From: Pseudisothecium myosuroides
Taxonomy: Eukaryota > Streptophyta > Bryopsida > Hypnales > Lembophyllaceae
NCBI GenBank assembly: GCA_951799445.1
Contig: OX637289.1
Span: 6,353,321-6,417,320 of the forward strand
DNA: 64,000 nucleotides
Reading direction: 5' to 3'
A model generated the notes under the pieces. It was not told the origin of the DNA. It saw only the letters and a program-made list of their open reading frames with translations, and made no database searches. A program made the translations under genes and the position numbers. Below are positions 33,467 through 45,560 of the stretch, piece after piece. The stretch's first letter is position 1, and the number at the start of each line of letters is the position of its first letter.

Positions 33467-34556
33467 GGATGAATGCAAGAAATACTTAAAGCGTTTTGTC
33501 ACATCCTAGTTTTTTATTTTTGTTTTGGCCATAACTTTTGTGTTTTAGCTCTAAATGACTCAAAATTTAAGTAGAAGCTATTCATAACCATTATACAACT
33601 TGCGTAATTTTTTTGTAATTTTAAAAAATAATTTGCTATTTTTAAATAGGCTCAATAATTTCTCACAATAGGTGATTTAGGGGGGTTTTGCACTTTTTTA
33701 AACCCAAAAGAATGAATTTTAAGCTAAAATTTGGAGGAAATGGTCTTCTAGTAGACTTATAGCTACTGCCCAAAGGATTTTTAAAAATACTTATTTTTAT
33801 GTGGTGTACAAGTCCACAAAAAGAGTTCCTTTCTACATTTTTTTTCAAAGGTATGAAACATTATTTTGGTGCGTTTCTTAGTCAAAATCCATCACCAAAA
33901 AGTTTTCTCAAGTGGAAGATTTTTTTTTTAAATTTAAAAAAAAATCTTATATTTTACAAATTAAAATGTCAGAAGTGGTATTTTCTTCAATTGTTTTAGG
34001 GTGAATTCTATGTCCAAAATTCAAGTGAAGAAAATACCACTTTTGACATTTTAAATTGTAAAAAGTAAGATTTTTTTTTTCTTAAATATAAAAATTTCTT
34101 GTTTGAAAAAAAAATTTGGTGAAGGATTTTGACCAAAAAACGCATCAAAATAATATATAACACCTTTGAAAAAAAATGCAAAAAGGAGCTCTCTTTGTGG
34201 ACTTGTACACCACATAAAAATAAGTATTTTTAAAAATCCTTTGGATAGTAGCTACAAGTCTACTAGAAGACCATTCTCTCCAAATCTCAGCTCAAAATTC
34301 ATTTTTTGGGGTTAAAAAAAGTGCAAAACACCCCTAAATCACCCATTGTGAAAAATTATCGGGCTGTTTAAAAATAGTAAATTATTTTTGAAAATTACAA
34401 AAAAAATTAGGCAAGGTGTATAATAGTTATGAGTAGCTTCCCTATAAATTTTGAGTCATTTCGAACTAAAACACAAAAGTTATGGCCAAAAAAAAAATCA
34501 AAAACTAGGGTGTGACAAAACGCAATAAATAGTACAGGTGTTTCTTGCATTCATCC
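33467..34556. mobile_element. complete 1.09-kb foldback element
   Basis: It begins GGATGAATGCAAGAAATACT and ends TTTCTTGCATTCATCC, flanked by TAAT on both sides (33463-33466, 34557-34560). The two halves are inverted copies over about 490 bases each. They meet around a short centre (33985-34020) between CAGAAGTGGTATTTTCTTCA and GAAGAAAATACCACTTTTG. A transcript would fold into a near-perfect long hairpin. No coding capacity. It is the same family as 773-6135. Confidence 0.85.
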
Positions 34557-35618
34557 TAATGGCTTGTACTGGTATACAAGTTAGGGTATTAACTTTATGT
34601 TCTTATAAATGTATGTGATATCTAAATGGTTATATACATACATTTGATGGAGCCCTTCACTAGCCACTACATATTGAAGTCCATTGCAAGTTCTAAAAAT
34701 AGTTTAGTGCAAGCAATAGTATCAAGTGCAAAAATATTTTAAGTTAAATACAATGAGTCCTTCCTTTCAAGCTTTATAATAGCATCTTTTTTTATTCATG
34801 ACCAACAAAAGTTTGCCTTCTAACACTCATTGATAAAATTTTAATAAAAATGTGTGACTGTTTATGAAGCTTTTTTTTTAGTGTTAATTCAAACTTCAAA
34901 TGGGGGGAGGTGTATAGTACCAAGCAATAAATCATGTAACTCTACTTCAAACTTTGAATTCTTGTTATAAATTTAAAAAATTGGAATTAGTATATACAAT
35001 TTGAACATATTGTAGGTATATAATCATGTTTCACCTTCAATAGTTTTTTGCAAATTTTTAAAAAATGTCTTAAAACTCTATTTCAATGTCACTTTTGTCA
35101 TTTTGAAGGTTTTAGTACACATTATAGTCTAAAAAAATTTAAAATTAGAAATTGGAATTTGCATTCACCTTCTAGGATTCTTTAAATTGGCAAAGAATTT
35201 TTCTAAAATAATATAATCTCTAAATTGCATTTGAATGTGCTCAAAGTGTATATTCTTTTTTAGTATTAGAATTGGGATTAAAGAACTAGTTTCTGGTAGA
35301 TGTAATTGATAGACTACAGGCCGCTTGAAATTGAGAAAAATGGCCAATTTTTGTTTTATATTTTGAATTTTTTTTTTAAAAAAATTTAATTATTCTTTGA
35401 CTTTTTTCTATACACTAATTTAATAATTGGAACCATGCTCAAACGTTAACAATCATTAAGACAATTTTAGATGCCACTTAATTACTTTCAACACAACCAT
35501 TAAATTAAAGACAATGATTTTATTTGTAGCAATTTTTTTGATGCTACAAAGAATAATTCAATACAAGTTTTTAAACATTATTCATTTTTGAATGGATGTC
35601 AATCACTTATCACTACAA
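34557..35618. other. AT-rich spacer, no gene seen
   Basis: Only short frames are present and no splice-linked coding sequence or recognisable repeat. Confidence 0.5.
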
Positions 35619-36020
35619 TTAACCCCTAAAGGACCAAGCTACATTTTTTGGCAACATAGCAATTTTGGGTAGTTCACTACAAATGGAGTTTTTAATTTTT
35701 TTCTTTGAAAATTTCACACAACACGTATCAAAGTAGTAGCTTTGAGGCACAACAATTTTCATAACTTCTGACCACATAGTTAAAAAGTTATTGCATGATA
35801 TGTAATTTTCATTGAACTTTGGACATCAAGGCACCTCAGAAAACTTCTTAAAAAATTTATTTATTTTTTAAATAAAAATTTGAAATTGGTTCTTTAGATT
35901 TATATACACATGAGAAGCTTTTGAATCATTTGATTTTGATTAATGAGAAGAAAGTTATGAGGAAGTTTAGTTTACAAATAAATATAGAGTCTCTGAAAAT
36001 ACTAGGGGTCCATATTTCAA
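35619..36020. mobile_element. TTAA element, left part only
   Basis: It starts TTAACCCCTAAAGGACCAAG. The interior resembles the reverse-orientation copy at 25956 (for example TTTTGAATCATTTGATTTTG against TTTGATTCATTTCATTTGG, and AAAGTTATG). It fades out near 36020, about 430 bases before the V-ATPase start codon. No right end. Confidence 0.65.
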
Positions 36021-36451
36021 GCAGTAAATGACCACACTAGTCACATCATTGAAGAAGAGAGAATAATTCTTTTTTTCAACATGTTCAATGTACTTCATCC
36101 ACATCTTGGCTCTAAGCTCATGAAAACAACATTTATCATCCACCCAATGGATGTTAGCTCTCTCAAAGGATAATTTTTGTCAAATCGCGTCCTCGGTCAT
36201 AGGCAGGCCTCGGTCATAGACTCCCGACCTTGCCCTCGATGAGGTACACGCAGACACATGTTCCCCGTACGCGGACTCTCGGCAGCTCCTTCGAGCGCCC
36301 CATCGTCTCCCGCACAGACGCGCTTCATCACAGCGCCCACATCTCGCGCACATCCCCTTCTCCTCTGCTCCCTGCCTCGCACTCTTGCACCGCCCACCCC
36401 CTTCACAACAAATTTACAACAAGTTTCCATTCGGGATCGCAACACTTTGCC

Positions 36452-38212
36452 ATGTCGACATCCGCAGTGTTCAACGGGGATGAGATCGCACCCTTCTTCG
36501 GCTTCATCGGAGCCGCAGCTGCGCTCGTCTTCTCATGTAGGCATCAATCTTCGCTCTGTCAGTTCAATCCGCTTGCTTGGGGATGTTGGGGGCTTGTCGG
36601 TCGGTGGAAGGTCTCTGTTTCTGTTTAGGTTAAGGTGGAGTGTGGTAGAAAACGTCCTTCCACGCGCTGATTCTGATTTTTTTAGAGGGGTTTCACATTT
36701 TTTAGGGTAATTTTTCGTCAAGGCAAATGGAAGATGCATGTAACCCGCTGTTGTTTATATATGTTGAACTTTTTATGTAGCAGCAGGGGTGGTAGTTATG
36801 AAATTCGAATATAGTGCTGTGAAAGCATCCCTAACTTGAGATGTTCACTGTTGACTCACTGAAAGAGCCAGTATTTATGTAGTCTTGAATTTTGGACTAA
36901 TAGAATGGTGACGGAGTGTGAACTCTCGAGTTCGGATTTAGAAACATCTTAGCTTTTGCAATATGGGTGTAACAAAATTCACCCTTAGATTCCGGCTTTT
37001 GCAGATTCTCTTCTAGTAGTGATGCGTGCGTTTGCACATAATCTCAATTCTCGGAAGCAAGATTTTGAAATTGAGTACTGTTCGTTTTAAAGGTCCCATA
37101 AAGTCGATTCATGGATTTGGATGTTTCAAATGGAAACCATTTGGACTGTCGATAAAACCCTAATTTTTTTCTGTAGGTGGATCTTAGTTGGGTCATACCT
37201 TGTTTTGATACACGGCTTCGCTATTTTATTTGCTTTCGGGTGCAGCAGGATTAACCCATAGATTCCGGCTTTTAGAGATTCTCTTTCAGTAGTTATGCGT
37301 ACCGTCCAGTAGAGCTCCCGAGGTGCTATGTTTTGCATTTGCCATGTTGCAAAGCAGTCGTAGATCCTTCAAATTTGAGTATCGTTCTAGCGTGGGCTTG
37401 CCCTATTCAGAGGCTCCATGCAATCCAGGCGTTTGGGTGGTCCTCTGTATTCATTTGGGAACCATTTGGGAGTGTCTTTCAAACCCTAATGTTTTTTTCT
37501 CGTTGGATCTTCGTCACGGTTGGGATTTACATTTGGCGTTGGTGGTGTGCAGGCATGGGCGCTGCATATGGAACAGCCAAGAGTGGCGTGGGAGTGGCGT
37601 CCATGGGTGTGATGCGGCCTGAGCTGGTAATGAAGTCCATTGTGCCCGTGGTCATGGCGGGAGTGTTGGGTATCTATGGTCTCATCATCGCCGTGATCAT
37701 CAGCACAGGCATCAACCCCAAGTCGAAGCCTTACTATGTGTTCGACGGCTATGCGCATTTGTCGTCTGGTTTGTCTTGCGGTTTGGCTGGTCTGTCGGCC
37801 GGCATGGCCATTGGCATCGTCGGAGATGCTGGTGTGAGGTACTCATTATCTCAGCCTTGTTCTCTCTTGCAATCCTCGGAAATCTGTGCTCTGCTTTGAA
37901 GTTTGACCAGTGTGACCATAGCTGAACCTCTCCAGGAATTATGAGGAAGGTTCTTTTTAATGTGTCTAAATATGCTTGAAACATTTCAAATTTTTTGAAA
38001 CCCCTGTTATTTGTGGATGCAAAGCTAGTAGTGGGAAGGGTTGCATTGATATTGAGCTCTTGTTGACGTGGTTTTGCAGGGCCAATGCTCAGCAGCCGAA
38101 GCTTTTCGTGGGCATGATCTTGATCCTGATTTTCGCCGAGGCGCTTGCGTTGTACGGATTGATCGTGGGCATCATCCTATCTTCCCGTGCTGGACAGTCC
38201 CGAGCTGACTAA
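36452..38212 (+). CDS. VHA-c: V-type H+-ATPase 16-kDa proteolipid, subunit c
   Basis: This is the subunit of the membrane V0 ring that carries protons in the vacuolar/endomembrane ATPase. Exons 36452-36536, 37553-37838 and 38080-38212 join in frame with GT/AG borders. They give 167 residues, the usual size. The protein has four membrane helices in two homologous halves. The first half includes [20 protein letters not shown] and [17 protein letters not shown]; the second includes [20 protein letters not shown] and the fourth helix [20 protein letters not shown]. The fourth helix carries the proton-binding Glu in the [10 protein letters not shown] context. The start [18 protein letters not shown] matches the family N-terminus. 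GC-rich leader sequence (36190-36451) precedes it. The frame is intact. Confidence 0.97.
36985..37525 (+). repeat. diverged tandem duplication inside intron 1 of VHA-c
   Basis: The phrases AGATTCCGGCTTTT, then CAAATGGAAACCATTTGG and AAACCCTAATTTTTTTCT (36990-37170), recur in the same order at 37260-37505 as AGATTCCGGCTTTT, CATTTGGGAACCATTTGG and AAACCCTAATGTTTTTTTCT. The duplication is about 250-300 bases and lengthens the first intron. It ends just before the exon 2 acceptor. Confidence 0.6.
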
Positions 38213-39940
38213 GCGACAATCAGGGTTGGAACTAGCGTTTCTCTATGGGAGTGTGCTCAGACAATTATGCAAGATAGTGTAAACAGGGGCTTGTCTATGA
38301 TCCATTTCTTGGAAGTGGTCATACCCCTGGACCCGAAGGATGTAGCACACGAGCTTTTCGCTTGCTGTTCCGATTTCTTTCTTTCCTTTTATTGTATATG
38401 TAGAGTTGGGACTGATGTTCCGCATTCATGATGTCAATATTAACGACATCTCAAATATCACACTGGCCAAGTGTAAGTGGGTTGTTTAATAGCTTTGGTA
38501 TGCGCAGTTGTGATGATCTTTCTCATGTCCTTGTCTTTCATTGTGCACATCGACTTAATTTTAGAATGCATGATGCTTAAATTGAGGTTGTCATATGTAG
38601 CTCGGTTCATGAGTCTCGCTATGTCTACGAGATTGAATCAAGTGTCGTGATCCAAGCCATGGGCTGGAGTCTTCCTGAGAATGTTATGAATGTACACCTG
38701 AATGTGTTCAAATAAGCATCTGAGCATGGTTATTATTAGTGGTGGCATGTTGGCAATTGTAGAAGGATTCCAACACATTTGATCATGTATTTTGTCTTTT
38801 TTTAGACACTAGGTGAAAATAATAAAAAAAATATTTGTGTTCCAGTCTATGTGATGACAGTTTTTGGCTTTGGAGGTGACTTTGCATTGGTAGAAGCTAC
38901 ATTTGAATAGGGCCCTATTTGTAAGAAAAAGTCATTATCTGAGAGTCACTATCCATGTACCGTACGTGTAGGTCAGTTTCATAAATAACTAGGCAAATTT
39001 TGGATCGTGTTTGAACTTTAAACAAATTCTACAACTATTTCTGGAAATCTGAAAAAATTTCAAGAGAAGACCTTAGAAAATTTTAAGGGAAAATCTGAGG
39101 AAATTTCAACTATTTGTGAAAATAAGAGAAAACCAGGAAAATCATAACAGGTTGCCGAATTGTCGAAATGTGAAAATTAAATTGTTTCGACAAGTTGCCG
39201 AATCAGACGTAAACGTACGGTAGCAAGGTCTACTCAAACTTCCTCACGTGTAACTTCTGTCAATCCAAAGCATCCTCCTCGAGTCCTCGTCGGTGCAAAG
39301 CCAACAATTTTCAAAGGGATGTAAACTGTAATTCTACCACAGTACTGTACAGATTTGAGTAAAAAAGAAGAGGAGAAACATGAAAGTCAACCTCGTGAGC
39401 TCGCTCGTGGTACCGAAGTTCCGTCGGCATGCATATAAATACACGACGCTAAGCCGCTTTTTTCGCTGCCGTGTCCAAAATAAGATTTCACCGAGCTCGT
39501 GCCATTCCCGCGCCTCACTTGTACAATTTTTCGCCACGATCATTTAATTTTCTTCTCCAGAGTCCAGACATCACGTCTCAGTAAGACTGATTGAGTGATG
39601 GCAAGACTGACGATTTTCACTGGAATTAATGTCACCTTGCCAGATACGGAGTACAAAAGTTGCAACTTGCAGAATGTGGATAATTACAAGACAGCTGAGG
39701 GAGTTCACCGGCCGACCGACAGGGGGCCGGGACGAGGAAGGACGACGAGTCTAGTTGCCAGTTTACTGTTCTAAGCATTTTGCCGGAACAGGGTGTCCTC
39801 CCCGCACAATGCTGCCGCCAGCTATCTCAGATGTCCATCTATAAAGGTCTTCTTCACGTACCGCCATCTTCATTCTTGGTAGCGGAGATGATAAGTGCTG
39901 ATCACTTGGCTTACAGGTTTTAGGATTTTGGAGCTCCCTT
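38213..39940. other. 3' flank of VHA-c and intergenic DNA, no further gene
   Basis: The 3'UTR of VHA-c probably occupies the first 200-300 bases. Beyond it no spliced or open coding sequence was recognised up to the GLOX promoter region. Confidence 0.5.
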
Positions 39941-39946
39941 TCGCTG

Positions 39947-40086
39947 ACACAGTTTCTGTGCAGGGGCTCAATCGCAACCTCGTTGACAAATCTCTTCATT
40001 GATCATTGAAACAGGTGGCTCAGCAAGGACGAGAGGTCATTTATTCAGAGGGCTTTCATACAGGAAGTAGACACAGTTTCTGTGCA
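39947..40086 (+). repeat. 16-bp direct repeat upstream of the glyoxal oxidase-like gene
   Basis: ACACAGTTTCTGTGCA occurs at 39947-39962 and 40071-40086, 124 bases apart and within 350 bases of the start codon. Each copy is itself partly palindromic (ACAG...CTGT). It might be a protein-binding site, but that is speculation. Confidence 0.5.
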
Positions 40087-40294
40087 TTGCAACCAAGCAG
40101 TGCACACTCCTCTGGCACAATCTCTCCATAGAATACACAGTGTCTTCTAACCTGAGCGTTCAGATTCGCATTTCTATCCCAGAGTCGGACCGTCCAAACG
40201 TGGATATCTGAAGTCATTTGCTCACAAGATGCAAGGCCATACTCTGCTCCATCCTCCTGCACCCGGAACCAGTTTGAGATCTCCACTCACAAGC

Positions 40295-43148
40295 ATGAAG
40301 GCAGGGCTCGCTGCGGCATTCGTGTTGCTGGTGGTAATGCTCCATGAAGGACAGATGGTCCTTGCTCAGACAGGAAGCTGGCAAGTACTGGTGAAAAACT
40401 CGGGACTATCCTCTATGCACACTGCGGTGACGCATTTGAACACAGTTGTGTTTCTCGAGAGAACGAACCAAGGAGCAACTAGTTTGTTGCTGCCAGGTAC
40501 GTACTTGCTGGCTCATTCAATGAGTTTCAATGGTCTCTTGCAGTAGCTAGGGTTCAAATCCGCGTACTCAACTTCAGAGTCTTGCTGCAACATCTCAATA
40601 TTAATGCAATCCTAGTTCAGCAAGCACACCATTTGAACCACCATTGTATGTCGATTAGACTAGTCTCCCTGTCGGGTTACTTTGATTACTGCTTGCTCGC
40701 CACACTGACCAATCCCAGAATGTGGAATACGGTCGCTTGAATGATGTACGCAGGTGGGAAGTGCAGAATCGACCCTACAGATCAGTACTTGAAGAAGGAC
40801 TGCTATGCCCATTCGTCTGTAATGACCATGGCCAACAACGCAATCAGGCCGCTGATGATCCTCACAGACACACAATGCTCAGCGGGTCAGTTCATGGCAG
40901 ATGGAACGCTGAAACAGATCGCTGGAAATAACAATGGCATCAGGGTGATCAGGTATGGCCACACTTTTCTCAGTACTTGTTCACCACTTCCAAAAACAAC
41001 TCGAAATAAAAAGATGTTACTGATGATTGACCGGGTGTGGGACACAATATTCTTGCAAGGACCTCCTAATGAATATATTATTTCCTTCTACTCATTCAAG
41101 GAAAAATCAGGGTATCCAAGGTGCTCCGATCCTCTTTCTTTGATAAATATCCTCGTACATCTCGAGTTCAAGTATTTTTGAGAAGGAAACCCCTGACATA
41201 AAAACTCTCCCAGACAGTAGCCCCCGGATTACGTAGCATTTAAGTAGCACGCTATTGCACAGTATTCATAGAGATATCGATTGAACCAAATCATATCCTG
41301 TTTTTTGAGAATGTTGTAAGATGAGTTCACAGTAGGATTGATGCACTCATAGAAAACTTAGGGAGATTTACGGATTTGATTCCCTTGCAGAACTTTCACG
41401 CCATGTCCAGCAACTGGCACCTGCGATTGGGTTGAAACAGACACAAGAACGCAAGTCGACCGATGGTACTCGACTTCGCAGATCCTACCCGACCAGCGCG
41501 TCATAGTCGTGGGTGGAAGACTAGTGCCCAGCTACGAATTCATCTCCTCGAAGGGCACCAAGGTCGTGCCTCTGCAATTGTTGAAGGAAACGCTAACCGC
41601 GAACAATGGCCAAGCTGACAACTGGTATCCGTATGTGCACCTCCTTCCGGACAACACACTCTTCATCTTCGCCAACACGAAATCGATCAAGCTGAACTAC
41701 ATCACCAACAAAGTGGTGAAGACATACCCGGTGCTCCCAGGCGGGCCTCGCAACTACCCCTCTGGAGGGTCGTCGGTCATGCTTCCTCTCAGTTTTGCGG
41801 ATCAATTCAAGTCCGCAGAGATTCTCGTCTGTGGAGGTGCCGCTGCAAGCGCTTTCACCATTGCCGAAGGGCGCAGGAGTTTCCTCCCGTGTCAACAGAC
41901 TTGTGGACGCATGAAGGTCACCGACCCTGCGCCAGCCTGGACTGTGGAGACCATGCCCTTCAAGCGGTGCATGGGCGACATGCTCCTCTTGCCTGACTTG
42001 AACGTTCTCATCATCAACGGTGCCCAGGCTGGTGAGTCTAGCTTGGACATTACCTTAATGCTCTTGCTCTGGTGTAAGAAGAATTTTTACTCACTCTGGA
42101 ATCCGTCTCTGAATCTGCATCGCGCACACCTCACAGTCTTTTCTTATATTTACTACACCTAATTGCAACCCTTACTCAAAAGCAACCCCTACTGATTCTT
42201 GCCTGGTCTGGAATTGAGAACAAAGGGTCGATTTTTGATATCCCTATAACAGCACTTCTGAAATTCGTAATTTTATTCAGACATTACCCAAAAACTACAT
42301 GCGTTAGGAATCTTCTTCCAATTGCAAACAAGACACAATATACATTAAGGCAGTCTGATAATAAGAAACAAGCTCAGATGCTTGCTATTTGGATGCTTTG
42401 GGGTGTATATACCTTATTGTTGTTTTATCCTTGATTTTCAGGATCACAAAGCGAGGGCCGAGCTATCATTCCAGTTTTGACTCCAGTACTCTACCAAACG
42501 AATACTCCAAGGCCCAGATTTGTGACCATGGCAGCGTCAACGATTGCTCGCATGTATCACTCCACCGCCAATCTTTTACCGGTAGGAAGAACGCCTCACC
42601 CTAATGTCCATGTCTTGAATTCAATTGTCGTGTTCTTGCAGAATCTCCAATCAGAGGGAAAGGTATGCGGCTAAGGTTTGGTAACGCTCTCTGTGTGTCA
42701 GGACGGACGAGTGATGCCTGCTGGAAGCAACAATAACAGAGTGCACAAGTACAGCAACGTCCCCTTCCCAACAGAATTAGCATTGGATGCGTTCTCTCCT
42801 CCCTACATGGCAGCGTCTCAAAACCCTAAACGACCAACCATCACATTGTCGCCACCAACTGTGAAGCTGGGATCGACATTCTTGCTGCGGTTTTCAGTCA
42901 CAGATCCGAAAACAATGGTTGGGAATGTGAATGTTGTTATCAACAATTCTCCTTTCTCCACGCACTCGTATTCGCAAGGCCTGCGAATGCTCAGGTTGCA
43001 GACAGCAGATCAGAAGGCCGTGGGAGGTTTGTTTGAGGTTACCGTCACTGCTCCTCCGAATACGAATGTGGCACCCCAAGCTTACTACATGTGTTGGGTA
43101 GTCAACCAAAACATTCCCAGTAAAGCAGCGTGGATCCGACTCACTTGA
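40295..43148 (+). CDS. GLOX: glyoxal oxidase / galactose oxidase-like secreted copper radical oxidase
   Basis: Enzymes of this family oxidise aldehydes or alcohols at the cell wall and release H2O2. Exons 40295-40496, 40754-40952, 41391-42031, 42442-42581 and 42702-43148 join in frame to 542 residues, the normal length. Residues 1-25 form a signal peptide (LAAAFVLLVVM core, cleavage after LAQ). The N-terminal glyoxal-oxidase propeller domain follows, then a C-terminal DUF1929 domain. Cys108 (QCSAGQF) and Tyr160 (RWYSTS) fit the Cys-Tyr cofactor pair; Tyr386-His387 (RMYHS) and His482 (STHSYSQGLRM) fit the copper ligands. The start at 40295 puts the signal peptide at the N-terminus; an upstream in-frame start is less likely. 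The family usually has Trp before the cofactor Cys; here it is Gln. The substrate is not deducible. Confidence 0.93.
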
Positions 43149-43723
43149 TTCTAGATTCATGCAGCGTCTTCCAAGAAAACAGCTGTGGAGACTCGTAGGC
43201 TTGGTTGCCAATTGCCTTGCCAGCATTCTTTTGTCTGTCGGACATCTTTAGAGATTCTTTGACTTAGTTGACAACTGCCTAGCCAGCATGCTTTCGTTAG
43301 AAGGAAGTTCACTCTGTTATTTAAGCTGTGAGACTGCAACGGAATTTAGCAATTAAGGAGACACGCAATATATACAAGCGAATCCAATAGCGTCGATGCT
43401 CCCAAATGTAGTGAGCAAAAAAGTTCTCTGAAGTAGAGTAGTTTCACAGTTTATGGTTACATCTTCAAATCGATTGCTATACAATGCCCAAGAACTAGTG
43501 TCTTGACATTTCCTGTACTACCTTCACCAAAAATTCATGCGAGGGCTAACAAAAATCCACTAAGCATGCTCCAAAATTTGCTTGTACCGAGAGTTGGACA
43601 TTTCATCAACTGAATCTGACTAAAGACCTAGAATGAACAATTTGGTACCACTATAAACTCGTGGAAAAGAACTACATCGCTGCTGGAAATTTCACTGCAG
43701 CGCCCAAAATTCAGGTTACAGTC

Positions 43724-44743
43724 TCAAGTAAGATTCGCAATCAATTCCTGAACACCTGTGAAGTGCGACTTGAGCATGTCCCACTGCAAGCCACATCCAA
43801 CTGTTAACAACTGTCACAACCCAACCCTGCTTAAACTGTCTAATTACAGGAAATAATCACGATATTTACTTCACTCTCAAACATCTCCACAGAAGTGAAA
43901 AAGATATAGAAGGTTGACACCGTACCTGATCCACAGGAAGCGAAATACCTGGCACACATAGAAACTAGTTAGTTCAAAGAATGCTGAAGGACCGATAACG
44001 TCAATGAAATGATGATATGTTCTCTACACACGGAACCTGCTGCTCTTCCCCCCCATCCCCATCCCAAATCATAGTTGGCAATGCAAGTTCAACCTAACCA
44101 TTATACTGAAGTTTGGAAAAGATTCCTGTTCATGTTGGTCTTTACCCGCTGTATACATTGTGTTATACTCCGTAATAATGTAATAAAACTCGCTCGACAC
44201 AATTTATAGTTTACAATGCAAAAGGAGGTTTGGTTTCAAACCTTTCTTCCCTGGTAGATCCTCGCCATCTTTGTTGTAATACTCTCTGATGTCCACAAAC
44301 ACCTTCCCTTTGAATTTCTTCACGACAACCTTTCGTGTCCGAGACAGCTGATTCCATGAGACAGAAAACCGGTCAATGAACCGTCAACCATGTCTCCATG
44401 TCGGAGTGTTGGAATGATCTTTTCGCTTCCGCAGATCACGTTACAACGAAACCAGAACACACTTCAGTGCGATAGCGCCATCATAAAGAACCCTAGTATG
44501 AAATGTTAGAAGACTCTATGACCTTCTCGGATGCGTCTAAGCATTCAAAACTGAATACAAACATCCACCGCGACCTTAAAATCACATCGAGAAGACACTG
44601 CGCACTCACAAGATAGTTTCAGAAAGAAAAAAACTAACCTCACAAGCAACCACACTGTCTTTATCTCCCGCAACCACCTTCTTCTTGGCGTTGGGAATTT
44701 CCTCATCCTCGTCGGAATGATCGTCTGCCTTCCTCTTAGGCAT
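43724..44743 (-). CDS. KIWI: KIWI/PC4-type RNA polymerase II transcriptional coactivator
   Basis: This is a small nuclear single-strand-DNA-binding coactivator of the PC4/Sub1 family. Exons (minus) 44743-44639, 44347-44242, 43948-43926 and 43783-43724 join in frame to 97 residues. The N-terminus is acidic then basic (MPKRKADDHSDEDEEIPNAK). The PC4 domain follows: LSRTRKVVVKKFKGKVFVDI, REYYNKDGEDLPGKKG, ISLPVDQW, and the C-terminal helix MLKSHFTGVQELIANLT. The third exon is only 23 bases. An acceptor-like TTTTCAG near 44789 and a donor-like CTCG|GTAACG near 45339 suggest a 5'UTR intron. The length is close to plant KIWI proteins. The frame is intact. Confidence 0.92.
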
Positions 44744-45339
44744 CGCGTTAGCCTCGACAAAAAATCACTGCCTCCCTCAAAAGTACCTGAAAAATCTCAA
44801 ATCCATTCCTCATTTCAACAGTATATCCAGGCTAAAACTGCAGTTCCACGAAGAAACAAAGCTCTCTAAGCAAACAAAACCTTCACAGAGGGCAAAAACC
44901 TGACGTGATGGATAATGCACAGAAAGCGAGAAAAAAAATCGCTCCAAGCGCACATTCAAATATTGAGGAGTCAGTTATAACTCACTCAACATCCAACTAA
45001 TATCAAATTCCACAACCTGATAATTATCAAATTTTCATATCCCAAATTACAAGACCAACTACAAGAAGCCCAGACTTCGCCTCCCACACGAATTCCATCA
45101 CATCACTACCAACTTTCTTGTAATCATGCCCCTACCTAACCAGTTGCAATGAAGAAGAAGCACACATTCCGTTTTTCAGGTAACCCTTGTAATGAATTCT
45201 CAACAAGTCTCCAATGAATTCTCCATTCGACACACATTCGATTGCATTCGGCTTCGACAAAGAATTTTGAAGGGAAATGAAAGTAAGAATAGCCGTACAC
45301 TAAACCAAATTGATCGTAAAAATTTGCAAAAACGTTACC

Positions 45340-45560
45340 GAGAGTGCGGGCAACAGGTCACGTAACGTAGTCGGGGATTTCGAAGTGTCAAACGAAATGC
45401 TGCAAACTCCGCAGCTTCAGATTCTCGCACAAACCTTGAGCAGGCTCAAAACAATTTGAAATGGGTGCAAATTGGCGGCTGTCAGTTCCCCCGCGCCGAC
45501 TTCTGACGGCGGGAAAGAAGGCTTCGGGATCAGATGTGAATGCAAAAGTAGCGCGTAACT
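45340..45560 (-). promoter_or_regulatory. probable leader exon and promoter of KIWI
   Basis: GC content rises locally (GGCGGCTGTCAGTTCCCCCG and neighbours), and a donor-like CTCG|GTAACG sits at 45339/45338 on the minus strand. This fits a non-coding first exon spliced to the acceptor near 44789. Inferred only. Confidence 0.35.

Noticed and set aside
40551..40562. GGTTCAAATCC, like a tRNA B-box
   Set aside because: No A-box at the right distance and no acceptor stem; it lies in an intron of the glyoxal oxidase-like gene.
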